Below, piece after piece: positions 26,801-35,248 of a stretch of 64,000 nt of DNA. Location of the stretch: the NCBI GenBank assembly GCA_964603725.1, contig CAZRWW010000007.1:49425-113424 (forward strand), given 5' to 3'. The notes under the pieces are model-generated. The model did no database searches. It was not told where the DNA came from and worked only from the letters and a program-made list of their open reading frames with translations. The position numbers were made by a program, and so were the translations under genes. Source of the stretch: CAZDKK01 sp964603725. Lineage in GTDB: Bacteria; Eisenbacteria; RBG-16-71-46; CAIMUX01; WJJG01. Position 1 is the stretch's first letter; the number at the start of each line of letters is the position of its first letter.

Positions 26801-27063
26801 TCCATGCGGGTCAGGTTCTCGGTGGTGGCCAGGTTCGTCTCCAGCGGCTTGGCCACCGTCTCCTCCAACACCTCGGGTTCGACCCCGCGGTTGGTCACCG
26901 AGGCGCGGATCTGCGGATAGACGATGCTGGGCAGGAGATCCAGGGGGAGCCCGGAGAGAAAGAAGGTCCCGAGGACGATCACGATGGAAGCCAGCATGAC
27001 CGTGCCCACAGGCCTGCGGATGGCGAAGCTGGGGAGGCCGCGATGCTCCTGAGGCGCGCTCAT
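23875..27063 (-). CDS. RND efflux permease, HAE1/AcrB-like
   Basis: The product has 1062 residues, full length. It is the inner-membrane proton/drug antiporter of a tripartite pump. The sequence starts FAIRRPVGTVMLASIVIVLG (TM1), has the periplasmic PN/PC porter halves after TM1 and TM7, and the TM4 motif ALGVGLLIDNSIVMLENIFR. Of the usual proton-relay Asp pair only the first is kept (D-N), as in many HAE1 relatives from this part of the tree. The C-terminal half repeats the fold (LAGIVVNNAILLVEYTERGR). The ATG overlaps the stop of the adaptor gene (ATGA). Order on the minus strand is tolC-like, adaptor, permease, a complete efflux operon. Substrates cannot be read from the sequence. Confidence 0.94.
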   Translation of the reverse strand: MSAPQEHRGLPSFAIRRPVGTVMLASIVIVLGTFFLSGLPLDLLPSIVYPQIRASVTNRGVEPEVLEETVAKPLETNLATTENLTRMETEIQEGRVGVNLLFSYGTNIDFALQDASKNLDRARASLPDEADPPILFKSDPSQLPVYEAALSSETRSLISLRDWAEYRLRPQLLTIEGIASVDVAGGLVREIQVILDQERLRSYGLTVSQIIEAVRDANQDVAAGRVSSDRREVVGKTEGKFRTVDDVRTVLLPLPSGGRIALSEVASVQDTHREQRLWARLDGQPAIKLSVRKQPNANTVSVADQVEARLRSLASSGFIPRDVAYRTIQNQADFIRSSINSVRNAAILGAALAMFVVLLFLGSLRKTFIIGLAIPLAVLATFTMMGLSRLTLNVMTLGGLALGVGLLIDNSIVMLENIFRLREGGLEDPRQAALVGSSEVQGAVSASTLTNLAAVVPFLLISGLAVLIFRELILTISFAILASLLVAVTVVPMLAAQLAKVRFTSGLTGFGPIAAFDRFMQRLRNGYRGLAARVVVRWRWAVLAVATLALAGAVLAVRDLGTEFLPQVDDGNVMVRISLPPGASAQETNRVTLEIEGLIAEMPDVRTVFATAGGFIWGAGTSERAGSGSIDIVLAPKTQRKMSADTWVRVLQGKIQQRGFAGARVSVRPPRIRGLRTSMSGSAVALDVQGDDLLELQRIGDRLMLALRDVPGLENLEPSADEASPELSIRLDRERAAYLGLSVAAVGQTIRTALDGTVPTRFTSGNQEYDLRVMFPRERFTSPEELESIALFPGRAGGAPIYLKDVAAVRTKLGPTTILRQNQNRVLRLTGDVISEVASVGEVNAEIRRRLSQIALPEGYGVIIGGEEESIRENNQQLTVVIILAVFLVFVVLAVQYESLINPFIIILVIPLSLIGVGLLLRLTGTTLSAPVLLGVILLAGIVVNNAILLVEYTERGRRERGLSREEAAVEAGAIRLRPILMTTLTTLFGMLPLALGLGQGSELMRPLAVAVVGGLTVSTFLTLFVVPSAYIIFNRAAENLAAWLTGRRARESTPLQPEEAG

Positions 27064-28238
27064 CGGGTCGAGCCTCCCCCCGGCGCGCTCACGACGCGCA
27101 CCGGAGTCCCGTGCTGGAGGGCGTTGTTTCCCGCGATCACCACCACCTCGTCGGGCCGCAACCCCGAGAGGATCTCGACTCGGCCTTGCCAGATCAGACC
27201 GGTCGTGACTTGCCGCTGCTCGGCCTTGCCCTCCTTCACCACGAAGACGGCCTCGCTGCCGCCGCTCACGGTCACGGCCGAGGCGGGCACCAGCAGCACG
27301 CCGGTGTGCTCCTCGAGGGCGAAGGTGGCCCGGGCCAGGAACCCGGGTCGAGCCAGATCCATGGCCTCGCCCTCCAGCGCCACCTCGACCGGCACCAGCC
27401 GGGTCGTGGGGTCGGCTGCCGGGAAGACCCGCCGAATCCGGCCGCGCAGTTCTCGTCCGGGGAAGGCATCGAGACCGATCGACACCGGGTTGCCTTCGCG
27501 GAGGTGGACCACATCCAGCTCGGAGACTTGTACACGCACGACCAGCACCGACAGGTCGGCCAGGTCGAACAGGCGCGATTGGGATGCCACCACGTCGCCC
27601 GCCTCCACCTCCTTCTTCGTGATCACGCCGGCGATCGTGGCCGTGATGGTGGCGAACCCCAGGCGGGTCCGCACCTGGTCGAGGCGGGCCTTGGTCGCGG
27701 CATGGGCGGTGCGTTCGCGCTCGTATTCAGGCAGGGTAATGACCTGCCGGTCGCGCAGTTGCACGGCCCGCTGGTAGGCCGCCTCCGCCACCTGGAAAGC
27801 GGCCTCAGCCGCGACGAGCTCGGCCTGCAGCTCCCGGTCGTCGAGCCGCGCGAGGACTTGCCCCGCGCGAACCATGTTCCCCTCTTCCGCCAACACGGAA
27901 ACGAGCGCGCCGCTGAGCTGGCTGTTCACCCCCACGGTGCGGATCGGCTCGACCACCCCGGAGACGGTCAACGTCCGGGCGATCGAGCCGATCTGCGCCG
28001 GGGTGACCTCCACGGCGGCCGCGCGCGCATCGCCGGGTCTTGCTGGCCGCGCCGAGCCGCCGGGCGCCGGCGTGCTCATGGCGCCGGACTGGTCGCCCGC
28101 GGCAGCGCCCGGGCTGTTCTGGGTCGTGGACGCGCCGTCGCCGCCCCCGCAGCCGGAGGCGAAGGCGAGCAGAAGGAACGATCCGAGCGCCGCCCAAGGT
28201 GATTTGCCGGTGCCTGTTCTAGTCACGACTCCCCCCAT
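27060..28238 (-). CDS. RND periplasmic adaptor (membrane fusion protein), lipoprotein
   Basis: The product has 392 residues. The signal ends in a lipobox (LLLAFASGC), followed by a Ser/Pro/Gly-rich linker to about residue 75. Then come barrel-sandwich half-motifs (VGVNSQLSGALVSVLAEEGN and later FATITATIAGVITKKEVEAG) around a single alpha-hairpin (VAAEAAFQVAEAAYQRAVQL), a beta-barrel (VRVQVSELDVVHLREGNPVS) and a membrane-proximal domain (EQRQVTTGLIWQGRVEILSG). The ATG at 28238 lies within the end of the tolC-like gene (20-nt overlap); GTC/GTT codons a few residues later cannot be starts. It links the pump with the outer-membrane channel of the same operon. Confidence 0.93.
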   Translation of the reverse strand: MGGVVTRTGTGKSPWAALGSFLLLAFASGCGGGDGASTTQNSPGAAAGDQSGAMSTPAPGGSARPARPGDARAAAVEVTPAQIGSIARTLTVSGVVEPIRTVGVNSQLSGALVSVLAEEGNMVRAGQVLARLDDRELQAELVAAEAAFQVAEAAYQRAVQLRDRQVITLPEYERERTAHAATKARLDQVRTRLGFATITATIAGVITKKEVEAGDVVASQSRLFDLADLSVLVVRVQVSELDVVHLREGNPVSIGLDAFPGRELRGRIRRVFPAADPTTRLVPVEVALEGEAMDLARPGFLARATFALEEHTGVLLVPASAVTVSGGSEAVFVVKEGKAEQRQVTTGLIWQGRVEILSGLRPDEVVVIAGNNALQHGTPVRVVSAPGGGSTR

Positions 28239-29571
28239 CGAGCGTCTCTCCGAGAATCGCCTCGAGCCGCGCCACCGTCGTGCCGAGATCCTGGCGCGCT
28301 CTCACCGCGGCTGACTCGGCCTCGGTCAGGGCCACCTGCGAGGCCTGCAGATCCAGGATGGTGGCCGCGCCCAGCTGGTAGCGCTCTTCCAGCACCCGCA
28401 GATCCTCGTTGGCCAGTTGCACGGCCCGGTCCGCGATCCCCACCCGGACCGCGGCCGATTCGATCCGGCCCGCGGCGTCCTCGACGTCCACCCGGGCGGC
28501 GATCGCCGCATCTTGCGTCCGCGCCTCGGCCAGGCGCATGGAGGCCGCCGCCCGCTGCACGGCGGCTTCGCGCGCCAGTCCGTCCAGGATCGGCAGGGAG
28601 GCGCTCAGCCGGATGTTCCACGACCGGCGTTCCGGGGGAAAGTCGGGAGCGACCCAGTCGTACCCCCCGCTCAGCCTCACCGCCGGAACGTAGAAGGTGT
28701 ACTGCCGGAGCTTCTCCCGGCCCCGGGCGCGGAGGGCTTCCTCGGCGGCGATCACGTTGGGAGCCCCATCCAGCGCGCGCTGCACCAGCACGGGCAGAGG
28801 CGGCAGGTCGGGGGCGCGTTCGGGCAGCACCCCTTCCACCGGCCGAATCTCCTGTGCCGCTCCGATTTGGCGGCCCAGGCGGAGGGCCGCGGTGCGCAAG
28901 TCGACGCCGGCGTCCAGGACGGCGAGCTCGGCGTTCTCCACTTCCAGCTCGGCCCGCAGGACGTCCGAGGTGGTGGCGGTGCCGAGCTCGAGGCGAGCGC
29001 GGGCGAAGGCGAGCTGCTGGCGGGCCCGCTCCAGCCGCTGCCGGGAGAGACGCTCCAGGTCCGCCGCCGCCGCGGCCTCGTAGAACACCTCGGTGGTTTC
29101 AAGGATGGTCTGGAATCGCCGGGCGCGATACTCCGCCTGCGCCCCGGCGAGATCGGCCGCGGCCGCTTGCTGGGCCAAGATGCGCCGCCCGCCCGCGAAG
29201 AGCAGCAGCCCGGCCGTGGCCTGGGCCGTGTAGCTCTTGCTCACGAGCTTTCCGGTGGCCTGGTCGACCCGTTCGTCGCTGGAGTTGGAGTAGCCCGAAT
29301 TCAAGGTCAGAGTGGGCAGCCAGGTTCCGCGCGCCTCGAGGAGATCGGCCTGGGCCGAAGAGACCGCCGCCTGCGCGGCCGCGTGCTCCGGATCCCGCGA
29401 GAGGGCATGCTGAATCGCTTCGGCCAGGGAGATCGAGACCGAGTGGGCCGCGGAGAGCGCCGGCCGATCTCCGGCGACGGCGCGATCCTGCGCGGCCGCA
29501 GGGAAGTGGGGCAGAGCGAGCAAGCCCATCAGCGCCAGCGCTGGCGGGGCGCACAGGCGTCCATGCGTCAT
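28219..29571 (-). CDS. TolC-family outer membrane channel of the RND operon
   Basis: The product has 450 residues. A signal peptide (LALMGLLALPHFPAAAQ) is followed by ISLAEAIQHALSRDPEHAAA, the TolC N-terminal helix, and two copies of the helix-strand-helix unit: LTLNSGYSNSSDERVDQATG in the first half and VRLSGGYDWVAPDFP with IRLSASLPILDGLAREAAVQ in the second. The end AATILDLQASQVALTEAESA is typical. GGGAGG lies 7 nt before the ATG; an open frame of 122 codons upstream has no ribosome site. It is first in the operon with adaptor and permease. It differs from the CzcC-like protein at the window start and is the dedicated channel of this pump. Confidence 0.93.
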   Translation of the reverse strand: MTHGRLCAPPALALMGLLALPHFPAAAQDRAVAGDRPALSAAHSVSISLAEAIQHALSRDPEHAAAQAAVSSAQADLLEARGTWLPTLTLNSGYSNSSDERVDQATGKLVSKSYTAQATAGLLLFAGGRRILAQQAAAADLAGAQAEYRARRFQTILETTEVFYEAAAAADLERLSRQRLERARQQLAFARARLELGTATTSDVLRAELEVENAELAVLDAGVDLRTAALRLGRQIGAAQEIRPVEGVLPERAPDLPPLPVLVQRALDGAPNVIAAEEALRARGREKLRQYTFYVPAVRLSGGYDWVAPDFPPERRSWNIRLSASLPILDGLAREAAVQRAAASMRLAEARTQDAAIAARVDVEDAAGRIESAAVRVGIADRAVQLANEDLRVLEERYQLGAATILDLQASQVALTEAESAAVRARQDLGTTVARLEAILGETLDGGSRD

Positions 29572-29786
29572 GAAGCTCCCTCCCAGTGTTCCCGAGTGTC
29601 GCGCTCCTGGGTCAGGCCGAGATCGCCCCGCGCCCAACTGCAGCCGGGCTGCGCGCTGTCCGGGGCCGCGCGGAACTCCTCGATCCGCGCGCGGTGTCTG
29701 ATTGCAGGCCAATACAGACCTTATCCGAGCATGTTCCGTGCGAGATGGGCGGTCAAGCGCCGGCCCGAGCCACCCCGGCGGTGTGG

Positions 29787-29792
29787 TAGACT
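29787..29792 (+). promoter_or_regulatory. -10-like element for the LVIVD gene
   Basis: GTGTGGTAGACTCGC places TAGACT 20 nt before the ATG at 29813, leaving a leader of about 14 nt with a full Shine-Dalgarno (GGGAGG). Confidence 0.45.
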
Positions 29793-29812
29793 CGCCGGGA
29801 GGGGAGGCCTCC

Positions 29813-32011
29813 ATGCGAGAGCCCAGAATGGCGCCAGAACAAGGCAGGCGCACCGGAGCATGCGGCGGATCCCGGGCGGCGGCGGTTGCCCTCGCGCTCG
29901 CCTTCACTCCCGGCATCGCCTTCTCCGATTGCATCAACTACCGCACCTACCTCCACTGGCTCGGATCGGCGGATACGCCGGGCTACGCCGCCGGCGTCGA
30001 CCTGGCGGACGCGCTTCCCTACGCCTTCGTCGCCGACGGCGCGTCGGGCCTGCAGGTGGTCTCCTGCGCGGATCCCGCGACCCCCTGGATCGTCGGCGCG
30101 GTGGACACGCCCGGCTTCGCCTCGGGCGTGGACGCCGCGGGCAGCCGCGTCTACGTCGCGGATTCGGGCAGCGGGCTGCAGGTGATCGACGTCGCCGATC
30201 CCGCGAACCCGCGAGTCGTGGGGAGCCTGGACACGCCGGGGACCGCCTACAACGTGGCCGTTTCAGCCGGCTATGCCTACCTGGCGGACGGGGCTTCCGG
30301 GCTGCAGGTGATCGACATCTCGAATCCCGCGGCCCCCCGCATCGTGGGCACCGCGGCCGTCCCGGGCGGGGCCCTCGACGTGGCCGTCTCCGGGAATCTC
30401 GCGTACGTGGCCGGCTATGCCGGCCTCACCATCATCCTCATCGCCAATCCCGCGAGCCCGCTGATCGCGGGGGCGGTGAGCACGATGGACTTCGCCTTCG
30501 GCGTGGCTGTGGCGGGGAGCTTCGCCTACGTCGCGGCGTTCGAGGCCGGCCTCCAGGTGATCGACATCAGCAACCCCGTCGCGCCGCAGATCGCGGGAAG
30601 TCTGCCGACCCAGAGCTACGCGCTCGACGTCGCGGTCGCCCAGAGCCGCGCGTACGTCGCGCACTATCATGGCCTCCAGGTGATCGATGTTACGGTTCCG
30701 GCCAGCCCCCTGGCCATCGGCGGCGTGGGCGCTCCCAGCAGCGCCAGCGCCGTGGCCGTGCGCGGCGACCAGGTCTTCGTCACCGACCCGACCGAGGGAT
30801 TGCAGGTCATCGACGCCACCAATCCGGAAGGCCCGCCGGTCGTGGGGAGCGTCGATACGGGCGATCACTCGCGGGACGTGGCCGTCTCGGCCGATCACGC
30901 CTATGTCACCGACGCGGTCCACAGCTTGCTCGTCGTCGACCTCACGTTCCCCGAGAATCCCAGGATCGTGGGGAGCTTGGAGACCGAGGGAATCGACACG
31001 GGCGTGGCGGTCTCGGGGAACTACGCCTGCGTGTCCGCGGGAGGCGAGGGCGTGTACGTCATCGCCGTCGCGAACCCTTCGAACCCCGCCATCCTCGACT
31101 CCGTGGACACGCCCGGTTTCGCCGCCGACGTGGCCATCCTGGGAAATCACGCCTATGTCGCCGCCACCGACTCCCTGCTGGTGATCGACATGACGAGCCC
31201 GGCGAGCTCCTGGATCGCGGGCCGGGTGGCGATCGGCGCCGGCGCCTCCGGCGTGGCCCTGTCAGGCGACCGCGCGGTGGTCGTGGGCGATGGCGGGCTC
31301 ACGGTCGTCGCGGTGGATGATCCGGGCAGCCCCCAGATCCTGGGAAGCGCGCCCACACCGGGTCCGGCCTACGACGTGGCCCTCTCAGGGCAGTACGCCT
31401 ACGTCGCCGGCCGGGACGGTTTGCTCGTCCTGGACATCTCCGATCCCGAGTACCCCTGGATCGTGGGGCAGGCGGAGACGCTGCTCGACACCGAGCGCAT
31501 CGCCGTGGCGGGCTACGTCGCCTACGTGGCGGACGACCACGGCGGCCTTCAGGTTGTCGACGTCAGGAGCCCCGCCGCTCCTCTGCGCCTGGGGAGCGCG
31601 GACACGCCGGACGCGGCCCTGGGCGTCGCCGCCGCGGGCGACTACGTCCACGTCGTGGACTACACCGCCGGCCTGCTGATCCTGCCGGCCCAGTGCGAGC
31701 TGCCGACCCAGGTCGAGGAAGAGACCCCGGCCGGGCTGCGGTTGCTCGTGAGCGTCTGGCCGAATCCGAGCCCGGCGGAGACGTCCATCCACTTCGCGAC
31801 CCGCGACGCCGGTCGCGTGCAGGTGGGCGTGTACGATCCGGCGGGTCGCCGTATTCGCGATCTCTCCGCGGGCCAGCGGCAGGCGGGCAGTCATCGCCTC
31901 GACTGGGATGGTCGCGATGATCGCGGTCGGGCCGTGCCGGCGGGTTGGTACCTCATCGGGGTGCGAGCCGGTCAGGCCACGGCAACCACGCGGCTCGTGG
32001 TCATTCGCTAG
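29813..32011 (+). CDS. Secreted LVIVD-repeat beta-propeller protein with sorting module
   Basis: The product has 732 residues. After a signal peptide (AAAVALALAFTPGIAFSD) come about fourteen LVIVD-type repeats of about 42 residues, each with the core G.AY.VA..A.YAYVADG..GLQVIDISNPA.P.IVGS.DTPG. The run extends from about residue 45 to 620. The C-terminal 85 residues form a FlgD-like sorting module (VGVYDPAGRRIRDLSAGQRQ, LDWDGRDDRGRAVPAGWYLI). The ATG at 29813 has GGGAGG 5 nt upstream; earlier in-frame codons are unsupported. LVIVD proteins are thought to form surface propellers whose ligand is unknown. It converges on the heparinase-like gene with a 12-bp minisatellite in between. Confidence 0.92.
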   Translation: MREPRMAPEQGRRTGACGGSRAAAVALALAFTPGIAFSDCINYRTYLHWLGSADTPGYAAGVDLADALPYAFVADGASGLQVVSCADPATPWIVGAVDTPGFASGVDAAGSRVYVADSGSGLQVIDVADPANPRVVGSLDTPGTAYNVAVSAGYAYLADGASGLQVIDISNPAAPRIVGTAAVPGGALDVAVSGNLAYVAGYAGLTIILIANPASPLIAGAVSTMDFAFGVAVAGSFAYVAAFEAGLQVIDISNPVAPQIAGSLPTQSYALDVAVAQSRAYVAHYHGLQVIDVTVPASPLAIGGVGAPSSASAVAVRGDQVFVTDPTEGLQVIDATNPEGPPVVGSVDTGDHSRDVAVSADHAYVTDAVHSLLVVDLTFPENPRIVGSLETEGIDTGVAVSGNYACVSAGGEGVYVIAVANPSNPAILDSVDTPGFAADVAILGNHAYVAATDSLLVIDMTSPASSWIAGRVAIGAGASGVALSGDRAVVVGDGGLTVVAVDDPGSPQILGSAPTPGPAYDVALSGQYAYVAGRDGLLVLDISDPEYPWIVGQAETLLDTERIAVAGYVAYVADDHGGLQVVDVRSPAAPLRLGSADTPDAALGVAAAGDYVHVVDYTAGLLILPAQCELPTQVEEETPAGLRLLVSVWPNPSPAETSIHFATRDAGRVQVGVYDPAGRRIRDLSAGQRQAGSHRLDWDGRDDRGRAVPAGWYLIGVRAGQATATTRLVVIR

Positions 32012-32094
32012 GCGCCGGGGGCGGCGCCGGGGACGGCGCCGGGGACGGTGTCGGGGACGGTGTCGGGGGCGCCGGCGGGGACGCCGCCGCCGGA
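32011..32094. repeat. 12-bp minisatellite between convergent genes
   Basis: Seven contiguous 12-bp units of the form GGCGCCGGGGAC, GGTGTCGGGGAC and variants fill the space between the stops at 32011 and 32102. It is extremely GC-rich and contains short self-complementary GGCGCC blocks. No T-tract follows, so an intrinsic terminator is not supported. Confidence 0.85.
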
Positions 32095-32101
32095 CGGGCG
32101 C

Positions 32102-35023
32102 TCAGTGCAGCACGAGGACGCTGCGGTTCCAGACGGTCGCGCCCTGCCGGATGCGGAGCAGATACATGCCGGTCCACAGCGCTTCGCCGTCCGCGGCGCG
32201 TCCGTCCCAGCGGACCCGCAGATCCCCGGCGGCGGCGCCGCCGGCGAGCGTTCGCAGCAGGCGGCCGGAGACATCGTAGACCCCGATCGTGACCGGCTCT
32301 CCCGTCGCGCTCCATTCGATCTGCGCCCCGGCGCGCAGTGGGTTCGGGATCAGGCGCACCCCGGGGCTGTCCGGGCGGTCCTGCTCCGGCGAGGGCAGCC
32401 AGCGCCGATCCGCATCGCCGCCCGCGAGCAGCGAGACCGGCGCGGGCTTGCCGTTGATGACGGCGGTCGCCGGGACGACAGGACCCAGGAAGTACTCCGG
32501 CGTTTCCGTCCCGTCGGTCCAGATGGAGACGGCTTCGCGCGAGAACGACAGGGTCGCCGCGCGACCCCCGGAGAAGGCGGCCACCAGACGCCCGTCGCAA
32601 TGCAGGCTCCCGCCGCCGCTCAACAGGCCCGCCCGGATCGCCTCGGCCGAGAAGCCGGGGCTTTCGAACCGCAGCGCCACCACGGTGTTCTCGCCGGCGG
32701 CGATGGGGGGATATCCCGCCGGGTAGATCCACCAGTCCGCCGTGCGGTCGTACGGACGGAAGGCGACGACATCCGTCAGACGCCCGCTGTCGACCTGGTA
32801 GGCCAGGCCCTCCGGATCGCTGGTGGGAATCGTGACGCACGAGGCGACCAGCTCCGAGCTGCCGTCGCCCACGAACCGCGGCTCGATCATACTCACGATC
32901 TGGTGGCGCGACTGGGCGGCCGGCACTTCGGCTTGCACCATCCAGTGCACCGGCCAATTGACCGTGTCGTTCGGCGCCAGATACGGAGTCGACAGGGACA
33001 TCCCCTGCGGCGCGAGGAGCGCCAGGACCGCCCGGGCGTCGCCCTTCTCCCAGCGGGCGATGCTCCCGTTGATGAGTGGGATATTGGCGGAGCCGCCCTG
33101 ATACTCGTTGCCCGTCTGCATGTTGGCCCGGACGCTGCCCGTGACGGTCAGCTCGATGTCGTCATGCAGGAAGAGGTAGGGGGCCGGGGCGTCGGGTCGC
33201 GGCAGCACGACCATGCGGCGCACGCTGCGGGCCACGTCCGCCGGGGACCAGCACTCGGTGTTGATCCCCCCGGCCAGCGACGGACCATACCCGGCGCCGA
33301 TCACCGAGCCGATCGCGCTTCCCATGGTCTCGCCCTCGACAAAGCCCTGCCACGACCCGCTGCCGGTCCGGATCTCGTGGAGGCTGTGTCCGGCGGAGTG
33401 GAAGGACGGATACCGTCCCCAGCCGGCGTAGCCCGAGTCGTAGAACAAGGGCTGTTGGGCAAAGAAGACGGTGAAGTGGTTGACATCCTCCTGGGTGTGG
33501 CCCCTCCACATCAAGAAGCCCGGGGGGTAGCTGGGGTGCTGGCGGCATTCGAAGGTGATCAGGCAGGAATCGGGATGCCAGGCCAGGGTGCCGCCGGGAT
33601 TCAGCAACTGGACCCCGGCCCGAAAGTAGGTGATGCCGCGCCCGGAGAAGTACATGCCGCGCGGCAGCGCGCTCGGATCGAGGGTAGGATATGAGGCCGC
33701 CTCCGGCCAGCCGAGCAGGATGCCGCAGCTATTGAGGTGGCTCGGCGAGCACTCCGGGTCTTGGGCCGTCGGGTGGCGGACGTCAAAGGGATCGCTGAGC
33801 AGGTTGGGGTCCCGATAGTCGAATCCCGTCGCCGCTGCCGCGTCGATCATGGCGGGCGGGTAGATCGTGTAGAAGAAGGGCGATGCCAGATTGGGGTACT
33901 GGGTGGAGGAGAACGCCATGAGCCAGGGCCAGGCGCGAAACCCCGGGTTCATGTCGAACGGCGGGCGGGCCGTGTCGTTCAGGGGCGTTCCGCCGCATGG
34001 ATTGAAGGGCAACTGCTCGTAGTACAACCAGGTCGGTACCTGATACGCGTTGCGTGGAGCATCCACCCGCATGCTCCACGGGAGCGGGTCGTAGCCCGGC
34101 GCCACCGTGCGCAGGCGTTGGGTGGCGAGGGCATAGGGGAGCGCGAGGTTCAGGCCGTACATGGCGTACAGCATGCCCTCGATGCCGGCCCCCTCGCCGG
34201 GATAGCTGGCATCGAGGTAGCTGCGGACCCGCGTGGCAGCCCGCTGCCGATACCAGGCGATCGAGTCGCTGGCCGTCTGGTTGAAGACCGGATCGTCCTG
34301 ATCGAGGGCCAGGGTGGCCAGTCCGACCGCCCCGAAGATCACCCCCAGGTGGTTGTTGTCGAACCAGCCGTTGCGCCAGTCTCCCTGTGAGAACAGGTAG
34401 AGGTGCTCCTCATCCGTGATGAGATGGTAGATGGCCCGCGCGTGGTACGCGCGCTCCGGGAGGCTGAGGTAGTCGTAGCACCAGTCGTAGAAGAGGGCGT
34501 AGCCGGCGAGCAGCTCGGCATAGGCCAGCTCGTTCTCGGAGTCCGACTCCGGGTGCTGGCCCCAATTCTTATACCCGTGGTCGCGCCACCAGTGCAGGTA
34601 GGCGTTGGCCTTGTGGGCGTAGATGCGGTCTTCCGCGTACTCCGGATAGAGCGCGCCCTTGTCCTTCATCAGCAGATCGGTCAGGGCCAGCGTCGCGAGG
34701 CAGCGGTACTGCTCGTCCTGCCGGATCGGTCTCTGTTCCCACTCCACCTCGAGATTGCGTCCGTGCCACACCCAGGCTCCCGCCCGCAGGGAGCGAAAAG
34801 CGAGCACCAGCGCCTTCTTGCGCTCGCTCCATTGTTGCGGACTGCCGGTCTCGTCGACCTGCGACCGCAGTTCCTGCAGGCGGGTCGGGTTCACCGCGGT
34901 CCCGTAGACGATCAGGCGCGGGTGGGGAGGGAGGCGCAGCGTCTGGGACTGGACCGGCGCCGGCGCGGCCGCGAGGAGCAGGATGGCCGCCGCCAGCAGC
35001 GGCCTGATGGGCTGCAGTGCCAT
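32102..35023 (-). CDS. Secreted heparinase II/III-like protein with sorting module
   Basis: The product has 973 residues. A signal peptide (PLLAAAILLLAAAPAPVQS) is followed by an alpha/alpha-toroid region (about 40-430) with GNWFDNNH-like WFDNNHLGVIFGAVGLATLA and YPGEGAGIEGMLYAMYGLNL, a pattern of heparinase II/III and alginate-lyase relatives. A beta-sandwich region follows (about 450-750) with MWRGHTQEDVNHFTVFFAQQ and PLFYDSGYAGWGRYPSFHSA, matching the family's catalytic-site H-x-D-x4-F segment and metal-site neighbourhood. The end is a FlgD-like sorting module (IGVYDVSGRLLRTLAGGAAA, VRWDGRAADGEALWTGMYLL). It probably degrades an acidic polysaccharide; substrate and catalytic competence are inferred. 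GGAGA lies 5 nt before the ATG. Confidence 0.85.
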   Translation of the reverse strand: MALQPIRPLLAAAILLLAAAPAPVQSQTLRLPPHPRLIVYGTAVNPTRLQELRSQVDETGSPQQWSERKKALVLAFRSLRAGAWVWHGRNLEVEWEQRPIRQDEQYRCLATLALTDLLMKDKGALYPEYAEDRIYAHKANAYLHWWRDHGYKNWGQHPESDSENELAYAELLAGYALFYDWCYDYLSLPERAYHARAIYHLITDEEHLYLFSQGDWRNGWFDNNHLGVIFGAVGLATLALDQDDPVFNQTASDSIAWYRQRAATRVRSYLDASYPGEGAGIEGMLYAMYGLNLALPYALATQRLRTVAPGYDPLPWSMRVDAPRNAYQVPTWLYYEQLPFNPCGGTPLNDTARPPFDMNPGFRAWPWLMAFSSTQYPNLASPFFYTIYPPAMIDAAAATGFDYRDPNLLSDPFDVRHPTAQDPECSPSHLNSCGILLGWPEAASYPTLDPSALPRGMYFSGRGITYFRAGVQLLNPGGTLAWHPDSCLITFECRQHPSYPPGFLMWRGHTQEDVNHFTVFFAQQPLFYDSGYAGWGRYPSFHSAGHSLHEIRTGSGSWQGFVEGETMGSAIGSVIGAGYGPSLAGGINTECWSPADVARSVRRMVVLPRPDAPAPYLFLHDDIELTVTGSVRANMQTGNEYQGGSANIPLINGSIARWEKGDARAVLALLAPQGMSLSTPYLAPNDTVNWPVHWMVQAEVPAAQSRHQIVSMIEPRFVGDGSSELVASCVTIPTSDPEGLAYQVDSGRLTDVVAFRPYDRTADWWIYPAGYPPIAAGENTVVALRFESPGFSAEAIRAGLLSGGGSLHCDGRLVAAFSGGRAATLSFSREAVSIWTDGTETPEYFLGPVVPATAVINGKPAPVSLLAGGDADRRWLPSPEQDRPDSPGVRLIPNPLRAGAQIEWSATGEPVTIGVYDVSGRLLRTLAGGAAAGDLRVRWDGRAADGEALWTGMYLLRIRQGATVWNRSVLVLH

Positions 35024-35248
35024 GCGATTCTCCAGACGCCGGGAGTTCCGGCCGCAGCGATACAGCTCAAGGATATCCGAGCTGGATCGCGTGCGGAAGT
35101 GGTTCCGGCGCCGGCCGGCTTGGGCGGCGGCTGAGTTGCATGCGCCGGCACGGTTGCCGGCGGCCAGCGAGGGACCCGGCCCCTGACCGAGGGGGCCTGC
35201 GTCGGGCCAGGGGTCGCGTGACGTTCGACAGATTCGCTGCCGACCAGG

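Noticed and set aside
23785..27777. A 1330-codon plus-strand frame opposite the RND permease and adaptor
   Set aside because: Composition is His/Gln/Gly/Asp-rich without motif; the opposite strand encodes a full-length RND permease.
28417..31320. A 967-codon plus-strand frame spanning tolC-like and LVIVD genes
   Set aside because: It crosses two real genes of opposite direction and is Arg/Gly-rich without domains.
32011..32094. The GC-rich repeat as an intrinsic terminator
   Set aside because: No T-tract follows on either strand, and the pattern is a regular 12-bp tandem array.
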